A stretch of 64,000 bases of DNA. Source: Psychrobacter vallis (GTDB taxonomy: Bacteria; Pseudomonadota; Gammaproteobacteria; Pseudomonadales; Moraxellaceae). The stretch lies in contig NZ_CAJHBU010000001.1 in the NCBI RefSeq assembly GCF_904846715.1, positions 248,001 to 312,000 on the forward strand, read 5' to 3'. Positions within the stretch are counted from its first letter, which is position 1. Each line of letters begins with the position of its first letter. The notes beneath the pieces are model-generated. The model was not told where the DNA came from, did not search any database, and was given only the letters and a program-made list of their open reading frames with translations. Position numbers and translations under genes: made by a program. Below are positions 27,144 through 35,747 of the stretch, piece after piece.

Positions 27144-28193
27144 ATGGATTATAAAATGACTCAATCAGTCAGCGAGCGTATCATTCGTGAGCAACGAAAA
27201 ATCGAGAACAAGCGCCGCCTAGTGTTGTTGGCGTTTGCGGTAGCGTGCTTAGCGGGGCTGATTTTAGATGTGATGACAGGCCCTTCGATGTTACCTATAA
27301 GGGATGTGATTGAGGCCTTATTACACCTAACGGGCGTGGAAGATACCACCCATACCATTGTTTATGATCTACGCTTGCCCGTTGCCTTGATGGCGTTAGT
27401 GGTCGGTGCATCGCTTGGTGCAGGCGGCGCTGAAATGCAAACCTTATTGAACAATCCCATGGCAAGCCCTTATACCTTGGGGCTTGCAGCAGCAGCAGGG
27501 TTTGGGGCGTCGCTCGTGATTGCGTTTGGTGGTTTTGGTTTACCTATACAGTATGCCGTACCGATCGGGGCATTTGTCATGACCATGCTAGCCTCAGCGG
27601 TGTTGTTTTTATTCGCTTCTTTAAAGCAATTTGCCGCCGCTACCTTGATACTGGTGGGCATTGCCCTTTTGTTCATTTTTCAATCGCTGTTATCGTTGGT
27701 GCAATTTATCGCATCGCCTGAAGTATCCCAGCAAGTTCTATTTTGGTTATTTGGTAACCTGAACAAAGCCACGTGGACAAATATTGCGGTGGTTGCGGTG
27801 GTCAGTACGGTTTGCATTACCTTATTGATGCGAGATGGTTGGCAATTAACGGCTTTACGTCTGGGGGAAGAGAGAGCCGCCGCCCTTGGCGTCAATTTAA
27901 CAAGATTGCGTATTAGAACACTAATTTTGGTCGCTATGATGACGGCAACGGCGATCAGTTTTGTGGGCGTCATTGGGTTTATCGGCTTGGTTGCCCCGCA
28001 TGTTGCCCGCCTATTGGTGGGAGAAGACCAACGCTATTTTTTACCAGCAACCATGCTCGCTGGAGCGGCTTTTTTATCCTTTTCATCGGTATTATCGAAG
28101 ATTATTATTCCGGGGGCATTATTCCCTGTTGGCATTGTGACCTCATTTGTGGGCGTTCCCTTTTTGTTTTGGATTATTTGGAGTAAGCGGTGA
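27144..28193 (+). CDS. FecCD-family iron(III)-siderophore/heme ABC transporter permease
   Basis: This 349-residue inner-membrane permease (BtuC/FecCD family, about nine to ten helices) would pass an iron chelate from a periplasmic binding protein into the cytoplasm. Family marks are LRLPVALMALVVGASLGAGG near residue 69, NPMASPYTLGLAAAAGFGAS, and GVIGFIGLVAPHVARLLVG near residue 275, the loop that contacts the ATPase. A Met at 27156 could also be the start. Its stop codon overlaps the GTG start of the binding-protein gene by four bases (GTGA), so the two are translationally coupled. It is probably Fur-regulated, given the upstream box. Confidence 0.9.
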   Translation: MDYKMTQSVSERIIREQRKIENKRRLVLLAFAVACLAGLILDVMTGPSMLPIRDVIEALLHLTGVEDTTHTIVYDLRLPVALMALVVGASLGAGGAEMQTLLNNPMASPYTLGLAAAAGFGASLVIAFGGFGLPIQYAVPIGAFVMTMLASAVLFLFASLKQFAAATLILVGIALLFIFQSLLSLVQFIASPEVSQQVLFWLFGNLNKATWTNIAVVAVVSTVCITLLMRDGWQLTALRLGEERAAALGVNLTRLRIRTLILVAMMTATAISFVGVIGFIGLVAPHVARLLVGEDQRYFLPATMLAGAAFLSFSSVLSKIIIPGALFPVGIVTSFVGVPFLFWIIWSKR

Positions 28194-29452
28194 GACAATT
28201 TATTCGTGCCACGTTGACGACAGTAGTATTAATGACAGCGATGAATGCACAAGCTGAAATCAAGACCATTCATGATGTACTAGGGCGTGACGTCAAAGTC
28301 GATGTGCCTGCCAAACGGGTGGTGTTAGGGTTTTATTATCCGGATTATATTGCGGCAACGGGGGCAGATAGTTTTGGGCAAGTGGTGGGTATTTCTCGGG
28401 AGTTTTGGGAAGAATTCAACCCTGGTAGCTGGGCATTGTATAATGAAAAATTGCCCAATTTACAGGGCATTGGCGATATTGGCAATATCGATAGAGGCAC
28501 GTTTTCGCTTGAAAAAACCTTGGCGCTGAAACCTGATGTGGTGATATTGGCAAAGCAGCAATACGATACACTAAAAGCCGAAATGGCCCGTTTCGAGGCG
28601 GCAAACATCCCTGTTGTTGTGGTCGATTATAACGAACAAAGTGTCAAAAGGCATACCGAAAGCACCAAAATATTTGGGCAAATTGCAGGGACAGAACAAC
28701 GGGCTAACCAAGTCGCCCAAGAGTACGCCGATGGGATTGCTGATATCCAAAAGCGGGTGCAAGCCACCGAGTCAGCCAAGCCAAAAATCTATGTTGAATT
28801 TGGTGACAAAGGACCAAAAGAGCACAGTTTTACCTTTGGCAAAAATATGTGGGGTGCGATTGCCGATACGGTGGGCGGTGATAACATCAGTAAACCGTTT
28901 GTCGAAAACTGGGGACCTATTAACCCCGAGCAACTATTGGTGAGTAAACCTGAGGTTATTATTATCTCAGGCACAGAAGTTGGTATGAAACAGACCGACT
29001 CTATGGCAATGGGTATTGATATCAGTGCCGATGAAGCCCAACGTCGGCTCAAAGGCTTTACCACACGTAACGGTTGGGAAAATCTACCGGCGGTAAAAAA
29101 TAACCGTGTGTATGGCATTTATCACACAGCTTCTCGCTCGTTGTCTGACTTGGCATCGGCTCAGTTTATGGCAAAGGCTCTGTATCCTGAGGCCTTTGCC
29201 GATATAGATCCTGAAAAAACTTACATGAATTTTCATGAAAAATACTTGCCAATCAAGCCGAGCGGCACGTTTTTTATCCAGCTAGGCTGTGGCGCAAGTA
29301 TTTGTAAAGACAATGTATCAACGACAGCCAAAGCACCCGAAATAGCCGACACAGGACTGACCACCGCCAACACTACGCCAACCGCTACGCCGCCTCAAAC
29401 AATGTCATGGTGGGATAAACTGGTTAGTTGGATGCGTAACCTATTTGCTTAA
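28190..29452 (+). CDS. Periplasmic iron-chelate-binding protein of the FecCD-type importer
   Basis: This 420-residue exported class-III binding protein has the signal TLTTVVLMTAMNAQA. Typical motifs are IHDVLGRDVKVDVPAKRVVLG, ALKPDVVILAKQQY and VDYNEQSVKRHTESTKIFG. The start is GTG at 28190, overlapping the permease stop codon. Beyond the normal end the protein continues about 60 residues with a Cys pair (LGCGASICKD), a Thr/Ala/Pro linker and a final amphipathic WWDKLVSWMRNLF, which is unusual for this family and might dock it to the membrane. The ligand (siderophore, heme or other) is not determinable; no TonB-dependent receptor gene is nearby. Confidence 0.88.
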   Translation: MRQFIRATLTTVVLMTAMNAQAEIKTIHDVLGRDVKVDVPAKRVVLGFYYPDYIAATGADSFGQVVGISREFWEEFNPGSWALYNEKLPNLQGIGDIGNIDRGTFSLEKTLALKPDVVILAKQQYDTLKAEMARFEAANIPVVVVDYNEQSVKRHTESTKIFGQIAGTEQRANQVAQEYADGIADIQKRVQATESAKPKIYVEFGDKGPKEHSFTFGKNMWGAIADTVGGDNISKPFVENWGPINPEQLLVSKPEVIIISGTEVGMKQTDSMAMGIDISADEAQRRLKGFTTRNGWENLPAVKNNRVYGIYHTASRSLSDLASAQFMAKALYPEAFADIDPEKTYMNFHEKYLPIKPSGTFFIQLGCGASICKDNVSTTAKAPEIADTGLTTANTTPTATPPQTMSWWDKLVSWMRNLFA

Positions 29453-29484
29453 TTTTTTGCCATTAACTTTATAAAGATATAATA

Positions 29485-30252
29485 ATGCTTGAACTTGACC
29501 ATTTAACCGTACAGCGTGGCTCGCTCACTGTTGCCCAAAATATCAATGCCCAGTTCCACTCAGGCAAAATATATACGCTGCTTGGGGCAAATGGGGCAGG
29601 AAAATCAAGCTTATTAAAGGCGATTTTTGGTGAATTAGCGTTTTTGGGTAGTGTCCGCTATCGAGACACCGTGCAACGTAAAGCCCATCTGATGGCATGG
29701 CGTAAACCCATTGCTTATATGCCCCAAGATAGCCATACCGATGCCGAGCTTAACACGCTTGAGGTAGTGCTATTGGGGCGTATGGACGCGCTGGGTCGGC
29801 ATATTAGCGATGACTTGATGCGTGAGGCAATTGACCTGATGGCACAATTAAATATTGCTGAGCTGGCACATCGTCCTATCAGTGCATTAAGTGGAGGACA
29901 ACGTCAGCTTGCCATGTTTGCCCAAGCCTTGCTACGTCGTCCCAAAATTCTGCTACTTGATGAGCCTGTGTCGGCACTGGACATGGCGCATCAAATCAAT
30001 TTATTACAAAAGGTGAGACATTATACTCAAGAAAATCACCTTATTTGCTTGATGGTATTGCATGACTTAAGTCTTGCCGCTCAGTTCTCTGATGAATTGT
30101 TGCTATTGGCAGATGGTAAAATCCAAGCACAAGGTACGCCTCACGCAGTGTTACAGCCTCAGATTTTACGCCAAGTGTATCAAGTAGACATCGAGATTTT
30201 GACCAGTAGCCGAGGGTTGCCTGTTGTGCATCCTTACCGAAAAATCGATTAA
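29485..30252 (+). CDS. ABC importer ATP-binding protein (FecE/FhuC-like)
   Basis: This 255-residue ATPase completes the importer. Walker A is GANGAGKSS, the signature LSGGQRQLAMFAQALLR, Walker B ILLLDEPVSALD, and the switch His lies in VLHDLSLAA. It follows the binding protein by 32 bp. The order permease, binding protein, ATPase is less common than binding-protein-first but occurs in siderophore and heme systems. It acts at the cytoplasmic face. Confidence 0.92.
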   Translation: MLELDHLTVQRGSLTVAQNINAQFHSGKIYTLLGANGAGKSSLLKAIFGELAFLGSVRYRDTVQRKAHLMAWRKPIAYMPQDSHTDAELNTLEVVLLGRMDALGRHISDDLMREAIDLMAQLNIAELAHRPISALSGGQRQLAMFAQALLRRPKILLLDEPVSALDMAHQINLLQKVRHYTQENHLICLMVLHDLSLAAQFSDELLLLADGKIQAQGTPHAVLQPQILRQVYQVDIEILTSSRGLPVVHPYRKID

Positions 30253-30277
30253 ATTATTTATCATTGTTAATGCAATT

Positions 30278-31147
30278 TTAACCAGCTTTCTTCTCAGGAA
30301 AGCTACTAACCACCCCTGCCAAAATCACTGCTACAATACCTAAAATCTCTACTAAGCCGATGGTTTCGCCCACAAATACTACCCCATAAATGGACGCAAA
30401 TACCACAGTTAAATAAGACAACGCCGCCACCGTAAATTTTTGTCCCACATGATACGCATGAGTCATTGCGAGCTGCGCCAACAATCCTGCGCCACCAATA
30501 CCGGCTATATAAGGCAAGATTTCTGGCGTCAGACGATGCCACCCCACCCACGTTGCCAACACTGCCGAGATGACCGCTGCCACCGCCGAAAAGTAAAACA
30601 CAATTCGCCAAGCAGGTTCGCCCATCAGCGACAACGCTCGCACTTGTAATAAGGCAAAAGCGGTAAAAATGCCGCCACTCAGTGTAATCAAGGTTTGAAT
30701 CAACCTATCTGATTCAAAGGCAGGTTTCAGCATCAAACAAATACCGCCCAAACCCATTAACAGGGCTATCCACGTTTTTAACGAAGGCGTTTCTTTTAGC
30801 CAGACAATGGATAAAATGGCAATGAATACCACTGAAGTATAGTTAAGGGTCACAGAGGTTGCCAAAGGCAGTTGACTTAACCCATAAAAAGCCAGTAATA
30901 AAGCGGTTGTACCTGCGACGCTACGCTTCATGTGCCCCCAAAAAAATGGAGTCTTAAGGGTTTGCCGACGCACGAGCGTCCCACAAAAAATTATCAAGGC
31001 AGGCAAAACTGACCGCCAAAACGCCAACTCGTAAGAATTCATATCAAGCTGTGTGCCAGCATTTTTTACCAAAATGCTCATTAAAGCAAATAAAAATGCC
31101 GCCACAATCATCCATGCTGAGCCTAACGCATATTTTGTTTTTATCAT
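30278..31147 (-). CDS. EamA/DMT-family permease
   Basis: This 289-residue inner-membrane protein has ten predicted helices and two EamA repeats (GSAWMIVAAFLFALMSILVK at the start; GGIFTAFALLQVRALSLMGE in the second). The drug/metabolite transporter family exports amino acids, nucleobases or similar; RarD/YdcZ-like and RibN-like members share this size. I place the start at 31147 (MIKTKYALGS); the upstream in-frame extension to 31237 has no features. It is convergent with the iron importer, 25 bp away with no clear terminator between. Confidence 0.82.
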   Translation of the reverse strand: MIKTKYALGSAWMIVAAFLFALMSILVKNAGTQLDMNSYELAFWRSVLPALIIFCGTLVRRQTLKTPFFWGHMKRSVAGTTALLLAFYGLSQLPLATSVTLNYTSVVFIAILSIVWLKETPSLKTWIALLMGLGGICLMLKPAFESDRLIQTLITLSGGIFTAFALLQVRALSLMGEPAWRIVFYFSAVAAVISAVLATWVGWHRLTPEILPYIAGIGGAGLLAQLAMTHAYHVGQKFTVAALSYLTVVFASIYGVVFVGETIGLVEILGIVAVILAGVVSSFPEKKAG

Positions 31148-31516
31148 TGTCAATTTATCAAATGGTGAAAAAACGCTATTGTAGCATTCTGCCTCCCTGT
31201 AATAGCGACCTGTGCTATCAATCACGGACAAAAACACTTGGTAGATTATATCAGGCAGCCTGACGGTAAAAATTTTGAAATACTTGGGTAAATGACTTAA
31301 ATCCCAACCCTTTTATGTTGTTTGAAGGTTGTAAAAAATTCAATATATTTGGTTGAGTCATCAAACACGCTCTAATATAAGTGGTTCAATTATACCAGTC
31401 TGTTTTAAGTGGTCTATTAATAGGTTTGAAGAGTGAATTAATTGGTTCCGCTGGGGTATACCCTATAAAAAATTATATCACTAACGTTATTTCAGAAAAA
31501 TTGATAGGTAAATAAA
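31148..31516. other. AT-rich gene-free stretch at the edge of an accessory patch
   Basis: These 370 bp contain no ORF with family features. Base composition falls toward AT from about 31260 on, marking the left edge of the accessory patch that continues to about 33400. Confidence 0.4.
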
Positions 31517-31858
31517 ATGGATAATACTGATGAGCTAATTAAATTAGATGTGCTTTTTAATAAACTAAAAATAATTTTACTACAGGAGAATGAAGACAAC
31601 TTTATAAGAGGAATCAACTCAATTCTAAATATGATACAGTTTTCTTTAGAATATAATGAAAATGCTAAAGCAACGATTAAAAGCGTTGGAAACACCTATT
31701 TTTTTATGAATTCTGGTAACGGCAGCTTTTCTGATTTCTTCATTTGGAGAGAGGATTTTAACGAAAGAGTTGAAGCGAATAAAATATTAACAAATTTAAG
31801 AAATGATATAACTAGTTTAATAGCGAGTGTTGACAATCATTTATTGAATAGCCGTTAG
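31517..31858 (+). CDS. Small AT-rich ORF, unknown function
   Basis: This 113-residue soluble acidic protein is unassigned. Visible pattern: helical N-terminal half (LIKLDVLFNKLKIILLQENE, FIRGINSILNMIQF) and a central GNGSFSDFFIWRED segment. Codon use is much more AT-rich than neighbouring housekeeping genes, and it sits next to transposase fragments, which points to acquired DNA. The style (small, acidic, orphan) would fit an antitoxin or immunity protein, but nothing specific supports that and no toxin partner is adjacent. Confidence 0.45.
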   Translation: MDNTDELIKLDVLFNKLKIILLQENEDNFIRGINSILNMIQFSLEYNENAKATIKSVGNTYFFMNSGNGSFSDFFIWREDFNERVEANKILTNLRNDITSLIASVDNHLLNSR

Positions 31859-32069
31859 TATCCAACAGATCGATGCCTGTATAGCGTACCGAACATAGAT
31901 TGATAACTCATTGAATGAATATACCACTTTGAAAATGGGTTTAGAGACTGAATAGGGATCACTCCTAAAAAGGCAGCAGCCTGAGACGCTTTAGTAAAGT
32001 TTTTATCGTGCATGAGGGACAGTGTCTGTTTTAAACGCAGGCCCGCATGCCTAGGGTCAGAATCCTAAG
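31857..32069 (-). pseudogene. Remnant of an IS110-like transposase
   Basis: On the minus strand a reading frame without an ATG at its head is open for about 70 codons. It includes LRLKQTLSLMHDKNFTKASQ followed directly by AAAFLGVIPIQ. The 'ASQAAAFLGVIP' pattern is characteristic of the C-terminal Transposase_20 domain of IS110-family enzymes. The first part of the gene is missing and the sequence after VIPIQ diverges, so this is a fragment. No intact element ends were recognised. It abuts the foreign-looking transglutaminase gene. Confidence 0.5.
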
Positions 32070-32844
32070 CTTGTCTGGTCACAGATACCGATTGGTTGAC
32101 CAATTCTATGGATCCGAACGCGGTTAAGAACGCGACGCTGGACGCGTCAGATCCAACACCGATGCGGGCCATCGTGTCAGCCTCTGCCATGCCGGTCGGA
32201 TCAACGAGGTGCCAGCTCCCCCCGAGATAGACTTCGGCCACGGCATGAAAGTCCTGTGGCGTTACATCGGGCGCATAAACGCTCGCGAACCTAGCCGGTA
32301 TCGACGACGCGCGCGCTAGTGCCACGAGAACATGCGCGAAGTCACGGCATACGCCCTGACGTTGAACAAAACTGTCGAGCGCGGTGGTTTGTGCGTGGCT
32401 CGATCCGGGCACATAGCTAAACGCCGACTCGATCCAATCGCGCATCGCGGCAATCCGTGCGCCGCCAGCGAGATCGCCAAACTCGGCGTCCACGAAGGCT
32501 TGGAACTGGTCTGACGGGCAATAGCGAGACGGCATCAAATGCTTGATCGTCTCTCCGGGCAAAAGATGGAGGGGCGTTTGTGGCAGTGCCGATATGTCCA
32601 AAGCAGGACGGTCAACGGCAATTTCTGCGATGTAAGTGCAGCTAAAATCCCCTTCGGCGCGGATCCAAATCCGCTCTCCTATGCCATCATCGGCGGCGAC
32701 CCGCGAAAAATGCGCAACGTCTGATGTCCAAATCTCGGTCGAACGCACCCGCTGATCCACAAGATCGGGGGCTTCGATCTGAAGCAAAAGGTCCATCGGC
32801 TCTGAGAGCCGATAATGGAGTTTGACGTTAAGTTTCAGGATCAT
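32065..32844 (-). CDS. Transglutaminase-like cysteine protease-fold protein, GC-rich and probably acquired
   Basis: This 259-residue protein has an N-terminal beta domain (about 1-95, Bact_transglu_N-like) and a transglutaminase core. The triad is visible: Cys166 in QRQGVCRDFAHV, His200 in PQDFHAVAEVYL and Asp215 in WHLVDPTGM. No signal peptide is seen. Members of this family in bacteria are often peptidases or amidases encoded near ATP-grasp/alpha-E genes, which are absent here. The gene is clearly GC-rich with GCG/CGC/GAC codons unlike its surroundings, resembling alphaproteobacterial genes, and it sits between two decayed transposase fragments. AGGGAG precedes the ATG and all catalytic residues are intact, so it may still be expressed. 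Confidence 0.82.
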   Translation of the reverse strand: MILKLNVKLHYRLSEPMDLLLQIEAPDLVDQRVRSTEIWTSDVAHFSRVAADDGIGERIWIRAEGDFSCTYIAEIAVDRPALDISALPQTPLHLLPGETIKHLMPSRYCPSDQFQAFVDAEFGDLAGGARIAAMRDWIESAFSYVPGSSHAQTTALDSFVQRQGVCRDFAHVLVALARASSIPARFASVYAPDVTPQDFHAVAEVYLGGSWHLVDPTGMAEADTMARIGVGSDASSVAFLTAFGSIELVNQSVSVTRQA

Positions 32845-32934
32845 GTTCGAACTCCCTAAGAGTATTGATGTGGCGGGCTGACGATCGCGTGGGGCTGAAT
32901 CGTCCCCACTATATCAGAGGCTGGTTTACTTGTG

Positions 32935-33387
32935 TCAGGCAGCAATGCTTGACAGGGTTAAATTATCATAATACCGCTTTTCAAACTCAAAAGGTGAGAC
33001 ATAACCAATTGCACTATGCAGTCGGGCTTTATTCAACCTGAGAAGCGTTAAAAATCGATTCATTATCGATTTAGCTTTGCAAGACGAGAGCTATGCTCGA
33101 AGCGCCCCCCCCTATTCAAGGGTTGCCAGTTCAACATCGTTCACCCCATGCCACTGCTCTTTTAGGTACTCAATCACCTCAGACTTATATAGCTCGTTGA
33201 CGGTTTCAGCCAAGGCATTATCGTATGAATCGTCTGTTGTACCAACGGAAGCCATCACGCCGCAATCAGTCATACTATAAGTATAGCGAATGGATAGATA
33301 CTGAACGCCGCGATCGCTATGATGAATCACATCTTTGGGCTTGTTTCTGTCTGCTAGCGCTTGATTTAACGCTGCCATTGTTCCCAT
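32935..33387 (-). pseudogene. Decayed IS3-family transposase (OrfB) remnant
   Basis: The minus strand encodes the integrase-core end of an IS3-family transposase in two pieces. The first (33112-33387) has VIHHSDRGVQYLSIRY, SVGTTDDSYDNALAETVN and YKSEVIEYLKEQWHGVNDVE, then a TAG stop right after ATLE, followed by a run of eight G. The second (about 32935-33050) resumes with LNKARLHSAIGYVSPFEFEK and stops normally. The 5' part is missing: the frame is closed by a TAA just upstream. The two pieces may come from different IS3 elements joined together. Confidence 0.75.
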
Positions 33388-33550
33388 AACAGATGTTATG
33401 GCAAATTACTTTAGACTCGAAAAAAACCATTGTATCGGTTGCACTAAAATAGCGATATCCTCAGCGATAATACGTTTAACGAATACTGGATCGTATTGAA
33501 CAAGATCCTAATCTCGAATTTAAGCAATGACGGTTTATGCCCACATTCTA

Positions 33551-34705
33551 TTATTTTACTGTGTTCAGAAATCCAAGCAATGCCTTTTCTTCACAGCTTT
33601 GATAATTCTTGGTACGTCCACGGCGGGCTTGTTTATAAGGCTCAAAAAACTGACCCGCTAAGAATTTCTCAATAATAATAGGATTAATATAAGAAGAACG
33701 GCAGACAGCAGGGGTATTACCCAGTGCTTCTGCCACTTCTTTGACCATATCAGTGACCAGCTGCTGGCGATCAGAGCTTTCAGGACTACTGGATAATATG
33801 GATTTACCAGCGGATGTTTGCAGCGCATCATACAAGTGACTAGCTGCGAGGACACTGGCCATCCACGTACGGAAATCCTTTGCGCTATACAGTTGACCAC
33901 TGCTGTCATTAAGGCAAGTATGTGTCCGTAGATAGTCATTAATATCAGCACTATCGACCGCTTGCTTGTCACCATTTTCGTCCAAATACTTAAAAACTTG
34001 ATAACCAGGCAACTCAGAACATGCTTGTATAATCTCTATCAAACGCTCATCTTGCAATTCAATATGATGTTCCTTTGAGCTTTTACCAACAAAATCAAAC
34101 GCCAAGCCTGTGTCCGTTTCGCTGACATGCTTGCTGCGTAATGTGCTGAGACCATAGCTTTTATTCAACTTAGCATAACGGCTATTGCCGATACGAATCA
34201 AGGTAGTCTCTAACAGTTTGACCACCGCCGCGAGGACATTGGCTCGTGATAAAGGTGTTGCCTCCAAGTCTGTTTCGACTTGGGCGCGCAAGTTTGGCAG
34301 CGCTTCTGCAAAGCCGATCATGGCATCAAACTTGGCTTGGTCGCGAACGCGATCCCACTCTGGATGGTACAAGTACTGTTTACGTGCTTTGTCATCACGC
34401 CCTGTTGATTGCAGATGTCCTTTATTGTCTCGGCATATCCAAACCTCTGACCACATTGGCGGTATTACCAACGCATCAAACCGCTTACGCAAGGCTTTGT
34501 CCTTTACCGTTTTGCCAGTCGCATCTCGATAAGTAAACCCTTTACCCCAACGTCTGCGTCCATATCCCGGTTCATCGTCGCTCACATAGCGCAGATTTGC
34601 CAAACCAGCTAAGTGCTCATAATCATGACGCACATCCGGCATGGTGGTCTGTTGGTCTGCCTTAGTCATAACAATACTCGCTTGATGAATGAATCGTTTT
34701 AGCAT
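33551..34705 (-). CDS. Type IB DNA topoisomerase (poxvirus-like bacterial form)
   Basis: This 384-residue enzyme relaxes supercoils by transient 3'-phosphotyrosyl linkage. It shows the N-terminal domain (GRRRWGKGFTYRDATGKTVK), the catalytic-domain pentad regions (TLIRIGNSRYAKLNKSYGLS with the first Arg/Lys, and the KDFRTWMASVLAA region) and a C-terminal SSYINP whose Tyr is the likely nucleophile. The family member is the short bacterial type first seen in Deinococcus. The start may instead be the Met at 34669. It is a single gene with no evident partner, to the right of the IS patch, with codon use like the host's. Confidence 0.88.
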   Translation of the reverse strand: MLKRFIHQASIVMTKADQQTTMPDVRHDYEHLAGLANLRYVSDDEPGYGRRRWGKGFTYRDATGKTVKDKALRKRFDALVIPPMWSEVWICRDNKGHLQSTGRDDKARKQYLYHPEWDRVRDQAKFDAMIGFAEALPNLRAQVETDLEATPLSRANVLAAVVKLLETTLIRIGNSRYAKLNKSYGLSTLRSKHVSETDTGLAFDFVGKSSKEHHIELQDERLIEIIQACSELPGYQVFKYLDENGDKQAVDSADINDYLRTHTCLNDSSGQLYSAKDFRTWMASVLAASHLYDALQTSAGKSILSSSPESSDRQQLVTDMVKEVAEALGNTPAVCRSSYINPIIIEKFLAGQFFEPYKQARRGRTKNYQSCEEKALLGFLNTVK

Positions 34706-34848
34706 AATGAACTCAGGCTATTTTTACTGTTTATTTGCCACGGATAAAGTGTAATCCTGTGTAAAATAAAGTGGGTACAAGGGTTCTAAACGATGCGCTT
34801 TTGAGGCATAATTTAGCACTACTCACGACTTAAGTTTATTAAAATAAA

Positions 34849-35301
34849 ATGAACCATTCATCTATAAAAATAAAACCACTAGCTCTCACTGATTACGACC
34901 TTTGGTTACACTTATGGCAAAACTATCTGACATTTTATGAGACCAGTTTGCCGTCAACTACAACGGAGACGACGTGGCGCAATCTGCTTAATGACGATGT
35001 CCCCGTTTATGGATTTGGGGCGTGGAAAGATGATATTTTGGTAGGTATTACCCATGTGGTACTGCATCCCAATACATGGAATACCACAGAGTGTTGTTAT
35101 CTAGAGGACTTATACGTGAGTGAAACTGTGCGCGGTAAAGGCGTAGGACGTGCTCTGATTGAACAAGTTTATGATTTTGCCAATCAGAAAAACTGTAATC
35201 GTGTCTATTGGACGACGCAAGAAAGCAATACCGACGCGCGCCAACTTTATGACAAAATTGCGAGCTTGACCGACATGGTTCAATATCGTCACAACTTATA
35301 G
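34849..35301 (+). CDS. GNAT-family N-acetyltransferase
   Basis: This 150-residue acetyltransferase has the acetyl-CoA-binding motif A in LEDLYVSETVRGKGVGRALI and motif B near YWTTQESNTDARQLYDKIA. Such single-domain GNATs acetylate small amines, antibiotics or protein termini; the substrate is not determinable here. It is a stand-alone gene, convergent with ppnP. Confidence 0.85.
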   Translation: MNHSSIKIKPLALTDYDLWLHLWQNYLTFYETSLPSTTTETTWRNLLNDDVPVYGFGAWKDDILVGITHVVLHPNTWNTTECCYLEDLYVSETVRGKGVGRALIEQVYDFANQKNCNRVYWTTQESNTDARQLYDKIASLTDMVQYRHNL

Positions 35302-35333
35302 TATTGGGAACCCACTTCTTTTAAAATGACCAT

Positions 35334-35365
35334 AAAAAAACGCCAAGCGTTAAACACTTGGCGTT
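35334..35365 (-). terminator. Rho-independent terminator of ppnP
   Basis: AACGCCAAG / CTTGGCGTT pair across a 9-base loop. On the minus strand the stem is followed by seven T, so it best serves ppnP, but it lies between convergent genes and could also stop the acetyltransferase transcript. Confidence 0.8.
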
Positions 35366-35418
35366 GGTTGTTTCAAGACAGCATTAGTCATATAAATACA
35401 GCTTTAACTCAACAAATA

Positions 35419-35703
35419 TTATTTGCCATACACACATAAATAAGCCGTTTCGACTTCTACTTTTACCTGAAACTTTTTATTGGCGTCAACGGTAAACTGC
35501 TCGCCAGCATTAAAAGTTTGCCATTCATCACTTTCTGGTAGCTTAACCGTCAGTGCACCGCTGACCACACTCATGGTCTCAAACTCACTGGTACCAAATT
35601 CGTACTCACCAATTTCCATGACACCAACGGTGGCAGGCTTGGTTGCTGTTTGAAAGGCGATAGAAGTGACTTTATCATCAAAATAATTATTAACGCTTGG
35701 CAT
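35419..35703 (-). CDS. ppnP: Pyrimidine/purine nucleoside phosphorylase PpnP (YaiE, DUF1255)
   Basis: This 94-residue small cupin phosphorylates nucleosides to base and ribose-1-phosphate. The length equals that of E. coli PpnP (94). Conserved parts are [35 protein letters not shown] and [24 protein letters not shown] lies ahead of the start. It lies 45 bp downstream of prfB on the opposite reading direction side (prfB is also leftward and its stop is at 35748, upstream of this start), so the two could be co-transcribed in the order prfB then ppnP. Confidence 0.92.
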   Translation of the reverse strand: MPSVNNYFDDKVTSIAFQTATKPATVGVMEIGEYEFGTSEFETMSVVSGALTVKLPESDEWQTFNAGEQFTVDANKKFQVKVEVETAYLCVYGK

Positions 35704-35747
35704 AATTCATCCTTAATAAGAGTTTAGGTAATGTTTCAAAGGTATTG

